Shown here in pieces: positions 1 to 10,329 of a stretch of DNA of 64,000 nt. This DNA comes from Notamacropus eugenii (lineage: Eukaryota > Chordata > Mammalia > Diprotodontia > Macropodidae): positions 140,822,804 to 140,886,803 of the forward strand of contig NC_092878.1 of assembly GCF_028372415.1 (NCBI RefSeq), given 5' to 3'. The notes beneath the pieces are model-generated. The model saw only the letters and a program-made list of their open reading frames with translations. It made no database searches and was not told the origin of the DNA. Made by a program: the position numbers and the translations under genes. Numbering within the stretch: position 1 is the first letter of the stretch; each line of letters starts with the position of its first letter.

Positions 1-360
1 TGTAAGTATTACTCGCATATTATAGGTTAGTAGGTTCCTACGGGAGTTTGCTGGATTTGTTGGATTTTCTCTTCATTTTCGTAAGAAATCACATGACAAG
101 GGAGAATTCTATAGTATGGGAATATTCTTGGGAGGTGTAGGAAATGAAAGGCGGCAGAAGGGCAAATACTGAAATGGATCTGCGATCTCACTGTGGATGC
201 TGTCTCCAACAATGTCCACACTTGCCCATCCTCTGGGCTTCTTGTTCATGTCATGACATGTGTTTTGCCACAGATGGGTCACTAGGGGAGCAGAGTTCCA
301 TTCAATATGCAAGGGAACTTCTAGTATCACCAGCATACCAGAGGATTTTGTAGGTCATGC
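1..360. other. Unassigned intergenic sequence
   Basis: No gene, no clear repeat consensus and no splice-bounded ORF is visible. Read on the minus strand it runs on from the RTE-type LINE fragment to its right and could be a decayed continuation of it, but no protein motif supports that. Confidence 0.3.
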
Positions 361-1034
361 CTCTCTCTACGCATGAAATCAGACTGTCTTCTCTCTTGAC
401 ATTTCGATAGTGACGTGCTTGACTCCAAATGTTCTTTGGAATTCCTTATTTTTATGTGCTGCATCCTGTTTACACCTACCACACCTCTCTACTGCTGGCT
501 CTGTGATACTCATTTTTTAGCCTTTGGAGACTATGGTAGTGTTTTTGTTTCTTCCAGCTATGTATTAAGTCAATCCTTGCTCTAACAGATGGTAGACAGC
601 ATGTGTAGAGACATCTGATTCAGGAATGACTTGCTCATCCATAATGAATCATTTCTTGCCAATTAAAATATGATCAATTTCATTTTTACCATGTTTTCTG
701 GTACTTGACGTGACTGGCCAATGCCTACCCTGCCTTTCCTTGAAGAAAGTGTTCATGACATATAGCAATGATGATGGATTCTGCATAGTCCACTAGTGTC
801 TGACCTCTCTCTTTATTCTGATATGTAGTCTTTAAGATGTGTCTTACTCCTTCACCTATTTTTACTCTTACATTGAAGTTATCAATTATCAAAGTAACTG
901 GTGATTGAATTTGGGAACTCTTACTGAGTTTTTCTACTTCATCCTCTATTACAAAGTACAATTATCTTCTTTTTGCTAATTTATCATGAGCAGAGTAGAA
1001 AGGACCAAATACCTTATAAAATGATGTTTTCTAT
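360..1034 (-). mobile_element. RTE-type LINE fragment, endonuclease domain (broken)
   Basis: On the minus strand, 725-961 translates to a segment with the order I-D-N-F-N, G-E-G, N-K-E-R-G-Q-T-L-V-D-Y-A. After a frame change near 724 come W-P and K-N-E-I-D-H-I-L. This is the signature order of the apurinic-type endonuclease of RTE/BovB LINEs: D-F-N, then N-x-R-G-x-x-L-x-x-F/Y-A, then W-x-x-P and N-E-I-D-x-I-L. The frame change and stops show a dead copy. A CR1-type endonuclease is a less likely alternative. Confidence 0.55.
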
Positions 1035-1710
1035 TATTGCTGTTCATCCTTCATCTTTGAAAAGGACCAGTAACATCACAGGGTAATGTCTTTTTTTTTT
1101 TTTTTTTGAGGCCATCAGGGCTCACAGTTTATATTTGTCCTTTTTAGAAGAGGACCATGACATCAGCAGTGACATGACCTGCAGTTGACTTTGATTTGAG
1201 TGAGGAAAGGCTGTGCAAGGTCACCAGCCTCAGTTTCTCCTCCTGAGCCATCTGGGGCCAGTGACCTGATATTATATAACAGCAAACCTGAGGGTCTTCC
1301 CTTCCCAGCTTGTTGTTTTTTTTTTCTAATTAAAGGGGCCATCCCTTGACTCATTTCTTAAAGAGGCCTGTTCACTGAATGGGCATTACCTCTTTCTAAG
1401 TGAGTACCTATAAAGGCCTTAGCCTAAAAGGTCCAGGGTCTCCCACTGTATCCTCGGCCATCTCCAGTCAATCAGGGCTAAATGACTTGCCCAAGATCAC
1501 ACAGCTACTAAGTGTCTGATATTGAATTTGAATTCACATCCTCCTGACTCCAGGGCTAGTACTCCACCTACTGTACCATCTATCTATCTGCCCCTTCGAG
1601 GTAATGTCTTGACTTGTTCATGAACGAGATTTAAATGAGGTAGAGTTACACAAAGTTGTTAGCCTCACTTTTTCTTCTAGAGTCATCGAAGTCCAGTGGC
1701 CAGACAAAAG
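1035..1710 (-). mobile_element. SINE split by a younger SINE (nested pair)
   Basis: The outer SINE occupies 1035-1092 and 1611-1710 and belongs to the family seen again at 22211 and 45283 (GTCCTTC..GAGGACCATGACATC, then CACCAGCCTCACTTTCTCCTC). It is interrupted by an insert that begins with 17 T (the minus-strand poly-A tail, 1091-1107) and ends near 1599 in a tRNA-type SINE head on the minus strand. The 11-base direct repeat GGTAATGTCTT lies at 1082-1092 and 1600-1610. Removing the insert and one copy restores the family sequence. Confidence 0.75.
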
Positions 1711-2660
1711 TTAGGACAACAAATGGTAACTACTGCTTTACTAAATACAGACAATGTTAAATTAACTACATGTAAAAGAAAGAAGATAACCCAGGCACTG
1801 ATAATCCCCCAAAGCAATAAATTAGTAATAAAATTCTCTTTGGAATACGTCTTCTATAATTTGCTTTTTTTTTTTTTTTTTTTTTTTTTGCTGTAGCTGA
1901 TTTACCTTCCTAATTACTTTTTTAAGGGTACATTTAAGTGAGTCTCTATTTCCTGTGGACACTTAATCAACAAGGGGAGATAGCCCAGGGATAAAGAAAC
2001 ACAAAACCGAAGTAATAATCATTGTATTTTGTAAAATAACTTCTGTGTAAAAAGAGGGGATACAGACTTCTCCACAAGAAACCTTCATTTAAAGAAGAAA
2101 GAAAAATGTAACCCTTCAACCCCAATACATATCTCCATGACAGCAGCCAGGAAAATTTCTCCCCTTAATGAAATTCTCCAGCTTTATAGGTTAATATTTT
2201 AGTTGATTATTGTCAGAGTCTTGATAATGAATAAAAAGCTGTCCCTTTCGTCTAGCACTAGCAGGGCAAATTATTATTACTTTTCTGTAAATCCATAAAA
2301 AGTGGATTTCAGGAGAAACTGTAAAGTCTGGTAACATTGTTACTAGAACTGTTGCTTCTTGGTAGGATTTCTTCAGTTTGCAGCTCCCTCGTTTCTTGTA
2401 GACTCCTTTTTTGGGCTATACATATGGAAGCTGCTTATTTGGTCTACTTTGAGAGGAAATCTCAAAAACCTCTGCTGCCCCCAAAATATATTAGCACCCC
2501 TCCTCTAAACTCAGTGCCTGGCATTCCACCACTGCAGTTTCTTTTTTCCGTTTGGATTTTACATTCACACTATCTTACAGAATGCTAGGACTGAGTAGAA
2601 CAATGGATGGATAATGAAGCCATTTTCTATATGTTACAGACATAGCACAGGGAGAGATCT
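1711..2660. other. Unassigned intergenic sequence with a T25 run
   Basis: No gene or repeat family is recognised. A run of 25 T lies at 1865-1889 and could be the tail of a minus-strand retroposon whose body is too old to recognise. Confidence 0.3.
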
Positions 2661-2840
2661 ACATTTGGGATCTTAGGATCTAGAAGGGACCTTCAGAGAT
2701 GATCTAGTCCAAGAAAGATGGAAAATCTTAGATTCAGGTTAAGAGACTTGTCAAACATTGTACAGGAAGGAATCATGGAGATGAATTTGAAGTTAATTCC
2801 TCTTGAATCCAGAACCAATGTCATTTCCCACTGGGGCAGG
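2660..2840 (-). mobile_element. MIR/CORE-SINE remnant
   Basis: The + strand reads GGATCTAGAAGGGACCTT..GATGATCTAGTCC.., the minus-strand head of the MIR-type family seen better preserved at 19090, 36165 and 42230. Confidence 0.5.
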
Positions 2841-3635
2841 GAAGTGGGTTGGGAGGTGAGGGTTGGGAGTCAGGAGTGAGAGAAGTACACTTTGAAATGT
2901 GTGTCTGAGGCTGAAGGTAAGGCAGATCCAGTCTGTACCCACAGTAAGCCAGATCTCTGTTAGTTCTCTGTTAAGACTTCTTGCCAGGGTGACTCAGCAG
3001 ACAAACCCAACACCCACTGTCCAAAAAGTACTTTGGGTACTGACTGCATGAAATAAATACAATCACCCACTACAACAAAGATGGCCAAAGAGGGGCCTTT
3101 GTAGGAAGGAATTTGTGCCAACTTTGGGGTTTGAAGGGCAGTTCCAGCATTGCAGAGGGGTAAAGGTGATTCACTAGAGAAGGAAAACCACTGTATTTGT
3201 GCCAAGAAACCTCCCCCCATACCCCACCCCCGACCCATCCACAGGGTCTAGAAAAATCAGACGTGACTGGACAAGAAAGGAGCCATTGCAAGAGAACAGA
3301 GCTCACCTGTCTCTCCAGACTTCAACATCCACATTGCCCTGAGGCTAAAGCCTTGGACTTGGAAGAACGAGTACATTTGTGCCCTTCTTAAATACAAATA
3401 CTGCTGGAATTCTTCACATGTCTAATTGACACTGGGTTGTTAATGATTACAGGCTCCACTTAGCCCTCAACTAGTTAACAGGGAGTGGAAACTGAAGCTA
3501 AGGGAGAGCATGGTAAAAAGTCAAAACACTTAGATAAACATGTTCTGGTATTGGAAAAAACTGACAGATATGGTCACAGAGCCTGGGGAAGGGAAAATGG
3601 TGCACTTTTTTTTTAAAGGGAAGGGTAGAGTCTGT
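2841..3635. other. Unassigned intergenic sequence
   Basis: Short overlapping ORFs in several frames, none longer than 92 codons, without motifs or splice context. No repeat recognised. Confidence 0.3.
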
Positions 3636-4245
3636 AAACTGCAGGTCAGTGAGCTTCATTCCAGTGCCTGGCAAAATTCTAAAACCCATGACTAAGAGGG
3701 TGATCTATGAGAAAGTTTAATCAGGGTCCATAAAAATCCAGATGCCTTCAAAGTAACAAGCTGTGCCAGACTGATTTCCTTTTTGCACAAGGTAATTACA
3801 GCAAGAGATTAGAGGAGTGCTGGAGATACAGGTTACCTAGATTTCAGTAAAACAATTGACAAAGTATCTCCCTCAAACTTTGTGGGCCACCTGGAAATAG
3901 CCAGGCCAGAAGATAGCACTTAGATGAATTCTCAATGGGTTAAATGATCCATAGAATAATCCTTAGCAAGTCTGATTACTTGAGAGCAGATCTCTAGTGG
4001 AACGTTCTGCGTTTTGATGATCAAATGAGATATTTGTAAAAAATAAAATAAAAACACTTAGCACGGTTCCTGGCACACAGTAAGCACTTATTCCCTTCTC
4101 TTCTCCCCTCCCTTTTTAACATTTTTACCAGAGAGTTGAATGAAACCGTAGGATGTATGTTTATCAAATCTGGAAGAGGACGTGGCAGGCAGATAACTAC
4201 CCTACTAAAGGACAAAGTGGAGATCCGAACAGACTCCACAGACTA
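3636..4245 (+). mobile_element. CR1/L3-type LINE, reverse transcriptase fragment
   Basis: At about 3834-3870 the + strand reads L-D-F-S-K-x-x-D-K-V, the reverse transcriptase motif A of CR1/L3 LINEs (usual form YLDFSKAFDKV). It follows a segment resembling the family's S-C-x-x-x-L-I-S-F stretch. The match resumes at about 4110-4245 after a short SINE tail (about 4012-4105). Stops and small gaps show an old, inactive copy. Related pieces lie at 23205, 32295, 42000 and 46020. Confidence 0.65.
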
Positions 4246-4247
4246 GA

Positions 4248-4385
4248 TCAATCCCCCATTAGACGATAAACTCCTTGGGATCAAGGACCATCTTTTTTGT
4301 GTCTTTTGGTATCCCCAGCATTTAGTACAATAATGACACAAAGTAGGTGCTTAATAAATGTTTATTGATTGATTTGAGGAATGGT
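4248..4385 (+). mobile_element. L2-like LINE 3' end
   Basis: It contains the typical series CCATTAGA..TAAACTCCTTGGGA..TATCCCCAGCATTTAG..GTAGGTGCTTAATAAATG followed by TTGATTGATT. The same terminus recurs at 7250, 21540, 22850, 26670, 36880, 50990 and 61690. Confidence 0.65.
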
Positions 4386-4459
4386 CTGAGGCGAAGCATC
4401 AACTGTTATTGGTATATTAAGGGAATAGTGGAGAAAGCGATTTGACTACATTGGAAGGT

Positions 4460-5150
4460 TAGTATGGTCAGTCAGTGGCTGAGAATTTGTAAAGCACCTA
4501 TGTGCTAGATACTGTGCTAAACACTAGGGATTCAAAGGAAGGCAAAAACACGGTCCCTGCCCTCAAAGAGTTCAGTGTCTAATGTGAGAAACAACATGTA
4601 AATACCTACATACAAACACAAAAATGATTGAGAAAAGCTTCTTGCAAGGTGAGATGAGCTGAGCCTTGAAGGAAGTTAGGAGGAAGAGATGAGGAGGCAT
4701 AAGGGTTAGGAGATACGTAATGAAAATGCTTGGAGTTAGGAGATGGAACACCTAGGGGGAGGAACAGTCAGGAAGTCAATATTATTGGATCACAGTATAT
4801 GCAGAGGGGTCTAAGGTGTAAGAAGACTAGAAAGGTAGAAAGAAGAGAGGTTATAAAGGGTTTTGAAAGACAAACAGGATCTCCTGTTTGATCCTGGAAG
4901 TGACAGGGAATCAATGGAGTTTGCAGAATTGGGAGGGGGGTGTTGATATGGTCAGACCTGCATATAGCTGAGTGGAGGCTAGTCTAATCCAGATGAGTAA
5001 CTAATGGGAAAACAGCTTGGAGAAGGTTACCAGATAATGGAGCTACTTCAATGCTGGGATAGGGAATTTGGACTTTATTCTAAGAGAGGAAGCAATTGAA
5101 AAATTATATGAAACAAAATAAGTAAAGAAGAAAACAAGTGATACTGGAAA
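4460..5150 (+). mobile_element. Dispersed repeat family A
   Basis: The order of blocks is: GTGCTAGATACTGTGCTAAACACT; CCCTGCCCTCAAAGAG; ACAACATGTAAATACC; GCCTTGAAGGAAG; GTGTAAGAAGACTAGAAAGG; GGGTTTTGAAAGACAAACAGG; TGATCCTGGAAGTGACAGGG; ATGGTCAGACCTG. The same blocks in the same order occur in a dozen places in this window (11980, 24090, 29870, 41085, 51340, 56755 and others). I cannot name the class; no ORF or terminal repeat is evident. Confidence 0.6.
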
Positions 5151-5214
5151 CCAATGATAAGACAAGTGATTGTGTACTCTTCCAAGGACTATGTCCATCC
5201 TTCAGTTCTTAAAA

Positions 5215-5565
5215 TAGAATGGACACCACCCCCACCTCCAGGATTGTTCTCCTTTCCCTGGGCTTTTATTATAATTACACCCTCCTACTTGTCTGGCTGT
5301 TCCATATCCATCCCCTTCATTTTTCCATCATCCATTAGTGAGGGTATTTCCCCAAGGTGCTGTCATGGGTTTTTTTCTTCTTTCTCTTTGTTATCTCTGT
5401 GATCTCATCTACTCTCGTGGATTTAATTATAATCTCTATAAAGATGATTTCTGGTATCAATCTGTTCCTACATTTCTAACTCCCTGCTGGACACATACAT
5501 TGGGATGTCTCGCTAACATTTTAAACTCAACATGTCCCAAACTGGAATATTCTCTCACCCACAAA
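5215..5565 (+). mobile_element. L2 LINE fragment (end of ORF2)
   Basis: The segment follows the L2 order CAAGGTGCTGTC, GATCTCATCTACTC..TGGATTTAATTA, CTCTATAAAGATGATT, CTCCCTGCTGGACA, TGGGATGTCTCGC, AAACTCAACATGTCC. This is the C-terminal part of the L2 reverse transcriptase, heavily decayed. Confidence 0.6.
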
Positions 5566-5589
5566 ATCTGCCAATTAAAGGGATTTTAA

Positions 5590-6480
5590 GCCACAAACCA
5601 GGAAAAATTTCCCAATAATTCAAGTTGTTCAAAAGTGCAATGGATTGTCTTGAGAGTTAGTAAGTTCCTCTTTCTTTAGAGTTGCCAAGAAAATCCTGGA
5701 CGAGCCCTCACTGGGTGGACTATAGAGGAGATTCTTCTTCAGGAATGAGTTAGATTGGATGACCTTTAAGAGAATTCTGAATGCTGAGATTCTATGAGAG
5801 ATGGAGGAATTCAGTAAGGATTTAGAGTTAGACCAGGAAAATTCCAATTTGTCACTTGTTGGCCTACCTATGGATGCAAATTTGTAACACTGGCAATGAT
5901 TGATGGTGCCCCACCCTTTGACTTCCTCTGAATTCCCTTCAGCTAGAGACCTCCCACTACTTGTTACCCCAACTGTTATGACTTCTCTCATAATCACAGA
6001 ATCTAGGCAGCAGCCTACACTGTTGGTACCACCCACCTGGGTTACTCCCTTAGTCCATAAGAAACTTCCCCACTTCCCTCACCTTCTGTTTCGAAGCCAT
6101 ACCATTACCAAAGTGGTCTTCCTTGGTCATAATCCAGGTCTGACCCTTCCTCCGCGTAACAGTCTTTAAGAGCAAAAGACACCAGCATTTAGCTTTAATG
6201 CAGTGGACAATCCATTCCAGTAGGCTGATGATGGACCACATTTTCCTGCTCTTAATACAGAAGCAGTTGACCATAGATCCAGAGCCCTACTTTTGTGGTC
6301 AGACAAGACTGATGCATTGGCTTGTTTTGCTCAACTGTTTCTCTTCATGATAAGGGCAGATCCTATGGGTCAAAGTTTTTAATAGCCTTAATAAAATATT
6401 TCTAAAACCTTTCAATAGCTTCTTGTTGTTGGCTAAGTTCAAATTTCTTCACGTAGAATTAAATCTCCTAAACAGTAGGG
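5590..6480. other. Unassigned intergenic sequence
   Basis: A 135-codon minus-strand ORF (5629-6036) has no recognisable motif and no splice context, and I regard it as chance. No repeat identified. Confidence 0.3.
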
Positions 6481-6960
6481 CGGCAGCAACTTACCATATA
6501 CTACTTTCCTAGAATACACTCCATGTTTCCCTCTCTGTTCCTCAAACATGCCTTGTTTCTTTTCCTTTGTTTTCTTGTTCCCTCCCTTCTTTCCTACTTT
6601 CTTTCTTTTGCTTTTTTCCTTCCTTCCTTCCTTTCTTTTTCTCTTTTTTCTTTCTTTCCTTCTTTTTTCTTTCTTCTCTCCCTCCCTTCCTCTCCTCTTT
6701 CTTTCTCTTCCATCTCTGAGATTCTGCTTCTATTAGTTATGTTTGAAATCACCTCTGCCTCTCATCTTCACCAGACAAATTCTTTCCCTGCCCTTACAAA
6801 CCAGTTCAAATGGTACCTCTTCCAGGAAGTCTTTTTTGATCCACCTACTTATTAAGTTATTCCCTGGATCTCACTTAGAGCTCTCTTTTTACCGCTCTCC
6901 TGCACTTATTGTGTTCGTGTATGTATTTGGCAATAAAATGATCTGATCCATCATGTTTCC
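6480..6960 (+). mobile_element. L2-like LINE 3' part with an internal CT-rich tract
   Basis: CTCTTCCAGGAAGTCTTTTT..GATCC and the following TTCCCTGGATCTCACTTAG are typical of the L2 3' region. A pyrimidine-rich TTTC/TTCC tract at about 6560-6715 expands the middle and accounts for the long Phe/Leu/Ser-rich ORFs there. Confidence 0.5.
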
Positions 6961-7079
6961 CGAACTACATGTTTAGGATCATAAATGAGTGAATTAAAAA
7001 AAAAAAAAGACATTTACCAAGTGCCTCACATGTACAGATGCTGGGGATACCAATGCACTACTTGCCTCCCTCACAAACT

Positions 7080-7268
7080 GCATTATATTTAAGTACTTTG
7101 CATATATAAATAGTGATCTGCTTTACTTATTCTGTATATAAGGATATGTAATTATTGCTTTCTCTATTAAAAATGTAAGTCCCTAGTGAGTAGGGATTGT
7201 TTCATTCTTTGTATGTGTATCCCCAGAACCTAGCACACAGTCATCTCTAAATAAATTCTTGTTGATTG
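7080..7268 (+). mobile_element. L2-like LINE 3' end
   Basis: TGTAAGTCCCTAGTGAGTAG, GTGTATCCCCAGAACCTAGC and TAAATAAATTCTTGTTGATT, the same terminus as at 4248. Confidence 0.55.
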
Positions 7269-7395
7269 ATAGAAATGGCTTAATTGACTTGTCCAAGGTC
7301 ACACAGCTAGTAGGTGTCTGAGGCCAGATTTGAACTCAGGAAGAGGTGTCTTTCTGACTCCAAGTCCAACATTCTACCCATTGAACTACCTATCT
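7269..7395 (-). mobile_element. tRNA-derived SINE, minus strand
   Basis: The + strand reads GACTTGTCCAAGGTCACAC, AGGCCAGATTTGAACTCAGG and GAACTACCTATCTG, the reverse complement of the tRNA-like head. Confidence 0.7.
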
Positions 7396-7500
7396 GATAA
7401 TTACCATCATTTCACCTTTTATTTAGGTAATACTTCAAAGCCTGCATAGGGCTTTGTTTACAAAATTTCTGGGAGGAAGGTAATACTGGGAATTATTAAA

Positions 7501-7709
7501 CCAGTCACAAGCTCATTGGTGTGGTGCTCTCTCCTCACTGGTGGAGATCAATGCCACTGATCCTGGAGGGCAGGGCAGAGGTATCTAGAGACAGAGACTG
7601 AAAGAGGGCCAAGGACAGTAGCCAGTTCCATGGCAGGTTAGGGTGTGGGAAACGAAGTTGTTCTCCACCAATGAGGAGAAAGCCCCACACAAGTGGGCTT
7701 TGGGACTGG
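7501..7709. mobile_element. Unclassified element with about 48-bp terminal inverted repeats
   Basis: The left arm (7501-7547) and right arm (7662-7709) are reverse complements at roughly 80-85 percent. The best block is CTCCTCACTGGTGGAGA (7531-7547) against TCTCCACCAATGAGGAG (7662-7678). The outer ends are CCAGTCACAA and GGGACTGG. The roughly 115-bp centre does not pair. No clear target-site duplication is visible, so the superfamily is unknown. Confidence 0.5.
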
Positions 7710-7859
7710 AATTGCATAAAGAGAAATAATTAAAGCCTCGGGTAGGTTAAATAGTTTGTTCATGGCTATAATATGGAATTTGAACTCCTGACTCACCCTT
7801 TCTTTCTGTTAGAAAATGCTGCCTCCCTAACCAGCTTGTAAGTTCTTCAAAGTGCAGGA

Positions 7860-8230
7860 TACGTTATAGGATCAGAGATTTAGAGTTGGAAAGGACATCA
7901 GAGGTCATCTAAACCACCTAGTCCAGGTGTTTTTAACCTTTTTTTGTGTTATGAACCCTTAATTAAAATAATATTTTTATATGCACAAAATAAAGTCTAA
8001 AGAATTACTAAGGAAATGAATCATATTGAAATACAGTTCTCTAAATATTTTTTCTTCAAAAAATAATTTCCAGGAACCCAGGTTAAAGGACTCCTGACCT
8101 ATAGATGAGGAAATTGGAGGTCTAGAGAAATTAAGGGACATTCCAAAGGTCACACAGGTGACTAGGGCCAGAGCCAGCATTTGAAGCCAGCTTCCTCTGA
8201 TATTGTGGCCTTACCTTCTGCATCATGCTT
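7860..8230 (-). mobile_element. MIR/CORE-SINE split by a hAT-like MITE
   Basis: MIR-type sequence on the minus strand (GAGTTGGAAAGGACATCAGA.. and GATGAGGAAATTGGAGG..GGTCACACAGGTGAC) is interrupted at 7924-8096. The insert starts CAGGTGTTTTTAACCT and ends AGGTTAAAGGACTCCTG, near-complementary ends beginning with CAGG as in hAT elements. The 8-base flanks ACCTAGTC and ACCTATAG agree at only five positions, so the duplication is decayed or absent. Confidence 0.5.
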
Positions 8231-8329
8231 TTTCCAGTGTGTCATTTTTAAGTTTCATATCCCTGGTACATAACATAGTGCCCTGACATGAGAAGGACTT
8301 AACAAAGATTCTTACATTGGTTGGGAAGT

Positions 8330-8580
8330 TGGATTAGGTGACCTAGAAGGTCCACTCCAATGATAATTCTATTAATTGTAACATTCAGTTCAATTAATTG
8401 TAATAGTAATATGGAATGGCATCATCTATATTTTCTAATTGTAATTATAACAATTCAATTAATGGTAATATTAGAATATTATAATTCTATTATAGATATT
8501 CCTGTTTTTTAAAATTTCTTTTATGTCTTCCATCATAAAGTATTTTCTAAAAGGAAACACTTCAATCTCCATAACCAACA
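8330..8580. repeat. AT-rich low-complexity tract after a SINE scrap
   Basis: A short MIR-like tail (GGTGACCTAGAAGGTCCACT) is followed by repeated ATTAATTGTAA and TAATATTA words at about 8370-8500. Confidence 0.45.
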
Positions 8581-9480
8581 CAAATGTATGATTTTTTTCT
8601 AATTTAAAAATTGGCGAATAATTCCTAAATATTTGTCAACATTCTCTCACTATTACTTTAAGCAGGAGGAAGATCATTCTACATGAAATACTTATTTTGG
8701 CCAACACTAAACTAATTGTCTAAAATATTTTCTTTGTGCAAAATATGGGCACCATTAAAACACAATGAGGCTAAGATTTCCAAAATCAAGACAAAATGAT
8801 CAGCTATGCCATTTGAATTTGTACTTCAGCAAGTCTTTGTCAAAATCCCCTCAAAGTTTGTCTAATTTCTAACCTGATGAATGGCGATTTACTAGAACAG
8901 ATGTTAGTTGTCATAATGACGGGTTCCTCTAGATGTTTATAGCAATGCATTGATTGTCATGCTAAGAAATGTGAGACACGTTTTAGGTTTCTTCTGCCTT
9001 ATTAACATTTTCTCCATCACTTGCTTAAGTCTAGACAATCAACAAAACAATCAGTAAAGCCCTGATTTGTAGTGTTTTCTGATTTCTAAAGTGAAAATGC
9101 TCGTTGAAAATTTGGCCATTGGCTTCTGAGATTGAACAGGCTACAGGAAACTCCTAGTCCTCTTGAAGAGGTGTACACAGAGGAATCAGATGAGCACATA
9201 TCAAAGGTAAATGCAAACTTGATGTCGACTGTGAAGAAAAGACACCTTTCCAAAAAAGTATGAAGTCAACCATTTATCAACAAAGCTGGCCATCCACAAA
9301 TCTGGGTTTCCCCAGAAAATGTTAGGTCCCTATCTTAGTCTAAGCCAGTACAAGATATCTACTTTAAAAAGCTCTCTTACTAAAGTTAAGTGGTTTAGGG
9401 CTTTTCAGCTGATGATTTTTTAGAGTTTTAAAAGCAAATATATGATCTTCTTCCTTCTATTCAGTTGGAGTGATTGATAT
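8580..9480. other. Unique non-coding block, candidate conserved element
   Basis: About 900 bp without any repeat motif that recurs in the window, with balanced but AT-rich composition and no ORF. In so repeat-rich a region this suggests retained, possibly regulatory sequence; 8740-9310 looks the most complex. This is inference only. Confidence 0.3.
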
Positions 9481-9584
9481 CTCCTTTGCTGTCTGAATTT
9501 TTGAGGTTCTGTGATTCAAAATATTCTAGTTTCTTCATAGAGCTTACAGGAGATGAGGGCTATTTTGCCTTTCTGTTTTCTTGT

Positions 9585-9803
9585 TTGTTCATGTCTGACT
9601 TTTCGTGACTCCCATATGGAGTTTTCTTGGCAAAGATACTAGAGTGGTTTGCCATTTCTTTTTCCAGCTCTTTTGACAGATGAGGAAACTAATGCCTTTC
9701 CCAGGGTCACACAGCTAGGAAGTATCTGAGACCAGATTTGAACTCATGAAGTTGTCTTTCTGACTCTATCTGGCATCTATACACTGCACCACCTTGCTGT
9801 CCT
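9585..9803 (-). mobile_element. Full-length tRNA-derived SINE with RTE-like tail
   Basis: In + orientation: TTCATGTCTGACTTTTCGTG, GAGTTTTCTTGGCAAAGATA, TGGTTTGCCATTTC, GATGAGGAAACT, AGGGTCACACAGCTAGGAAG, CAGATTTGAACTCATG, CACCACCTTGCTGTCC. This is the complete family in reverse complement. The same structure occurs at 19490, 39412 and 63645 (minus) and at 40305, 41290, 42880 and 52170 (plus). Confidence 0.8.
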
Positions 9804-9954
9804 CTTCTCAATTTAGTTAGCTATTAATCATAAAATCCAGTATGCCAGGTGTCAAAGTCTTGGCTACCAACAGTAGGGAAACAATCCTCATTCCATTGAT
9901 CTCCATTTATTGGATTTCAATTTGTACTCCCAACTTGGCAAAAACCCGAATTCT

Positions 9955-10155
9955 CAAGTTACAGAATTTAGAACTGGGAAAGTACTTGCAAACTCATCTT
10001 ATTCATCACCTTCACTTCACAGACATGGAAAAGGAAAGTGCAGGGAGATTACATAATTTACTCAAAGTCATACAGGCAGTAAATAAGCAGAGCCAAGACT
10101 CAAACTGAGTTCTTCTGACTCCAACTCCTATGTCCCATGTGCTTCATACAAACCA
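9955..10155 (-). mobile_element. MIR/CORE-SINE, minus strand
   Basis: TTTAGAACTGGGAAAGTACT, CTTCACAGACATGGAAAAGG, AAAGTCATACAGGCAGTAAA and CAAGACTCAAACTGAG follow the MIR order in reverse. Confidence 0.55.
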
Positions 10156-10329
10156 CCTTTCTTTTCTAATACATATATATTTTTTAAATCCATAAATAGC
10201 TATTGGGCACATTAAAAAATAAGTAACAATGAAGAGGTTGTTGGGAAGAAAAAATAAGTGATAGGAGAAAGGTGAAAGCAAGACTTCCAAGCTGAGCCCA
10301 GTTTGGGCCTCGGTTTTGCCTCCAACAGA

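Noticed and set aside
5629..6036. 135-codon minus-strand frame
   Set aside because: No recognisable domain, no promoter or splice context, near an old L2 fragment.
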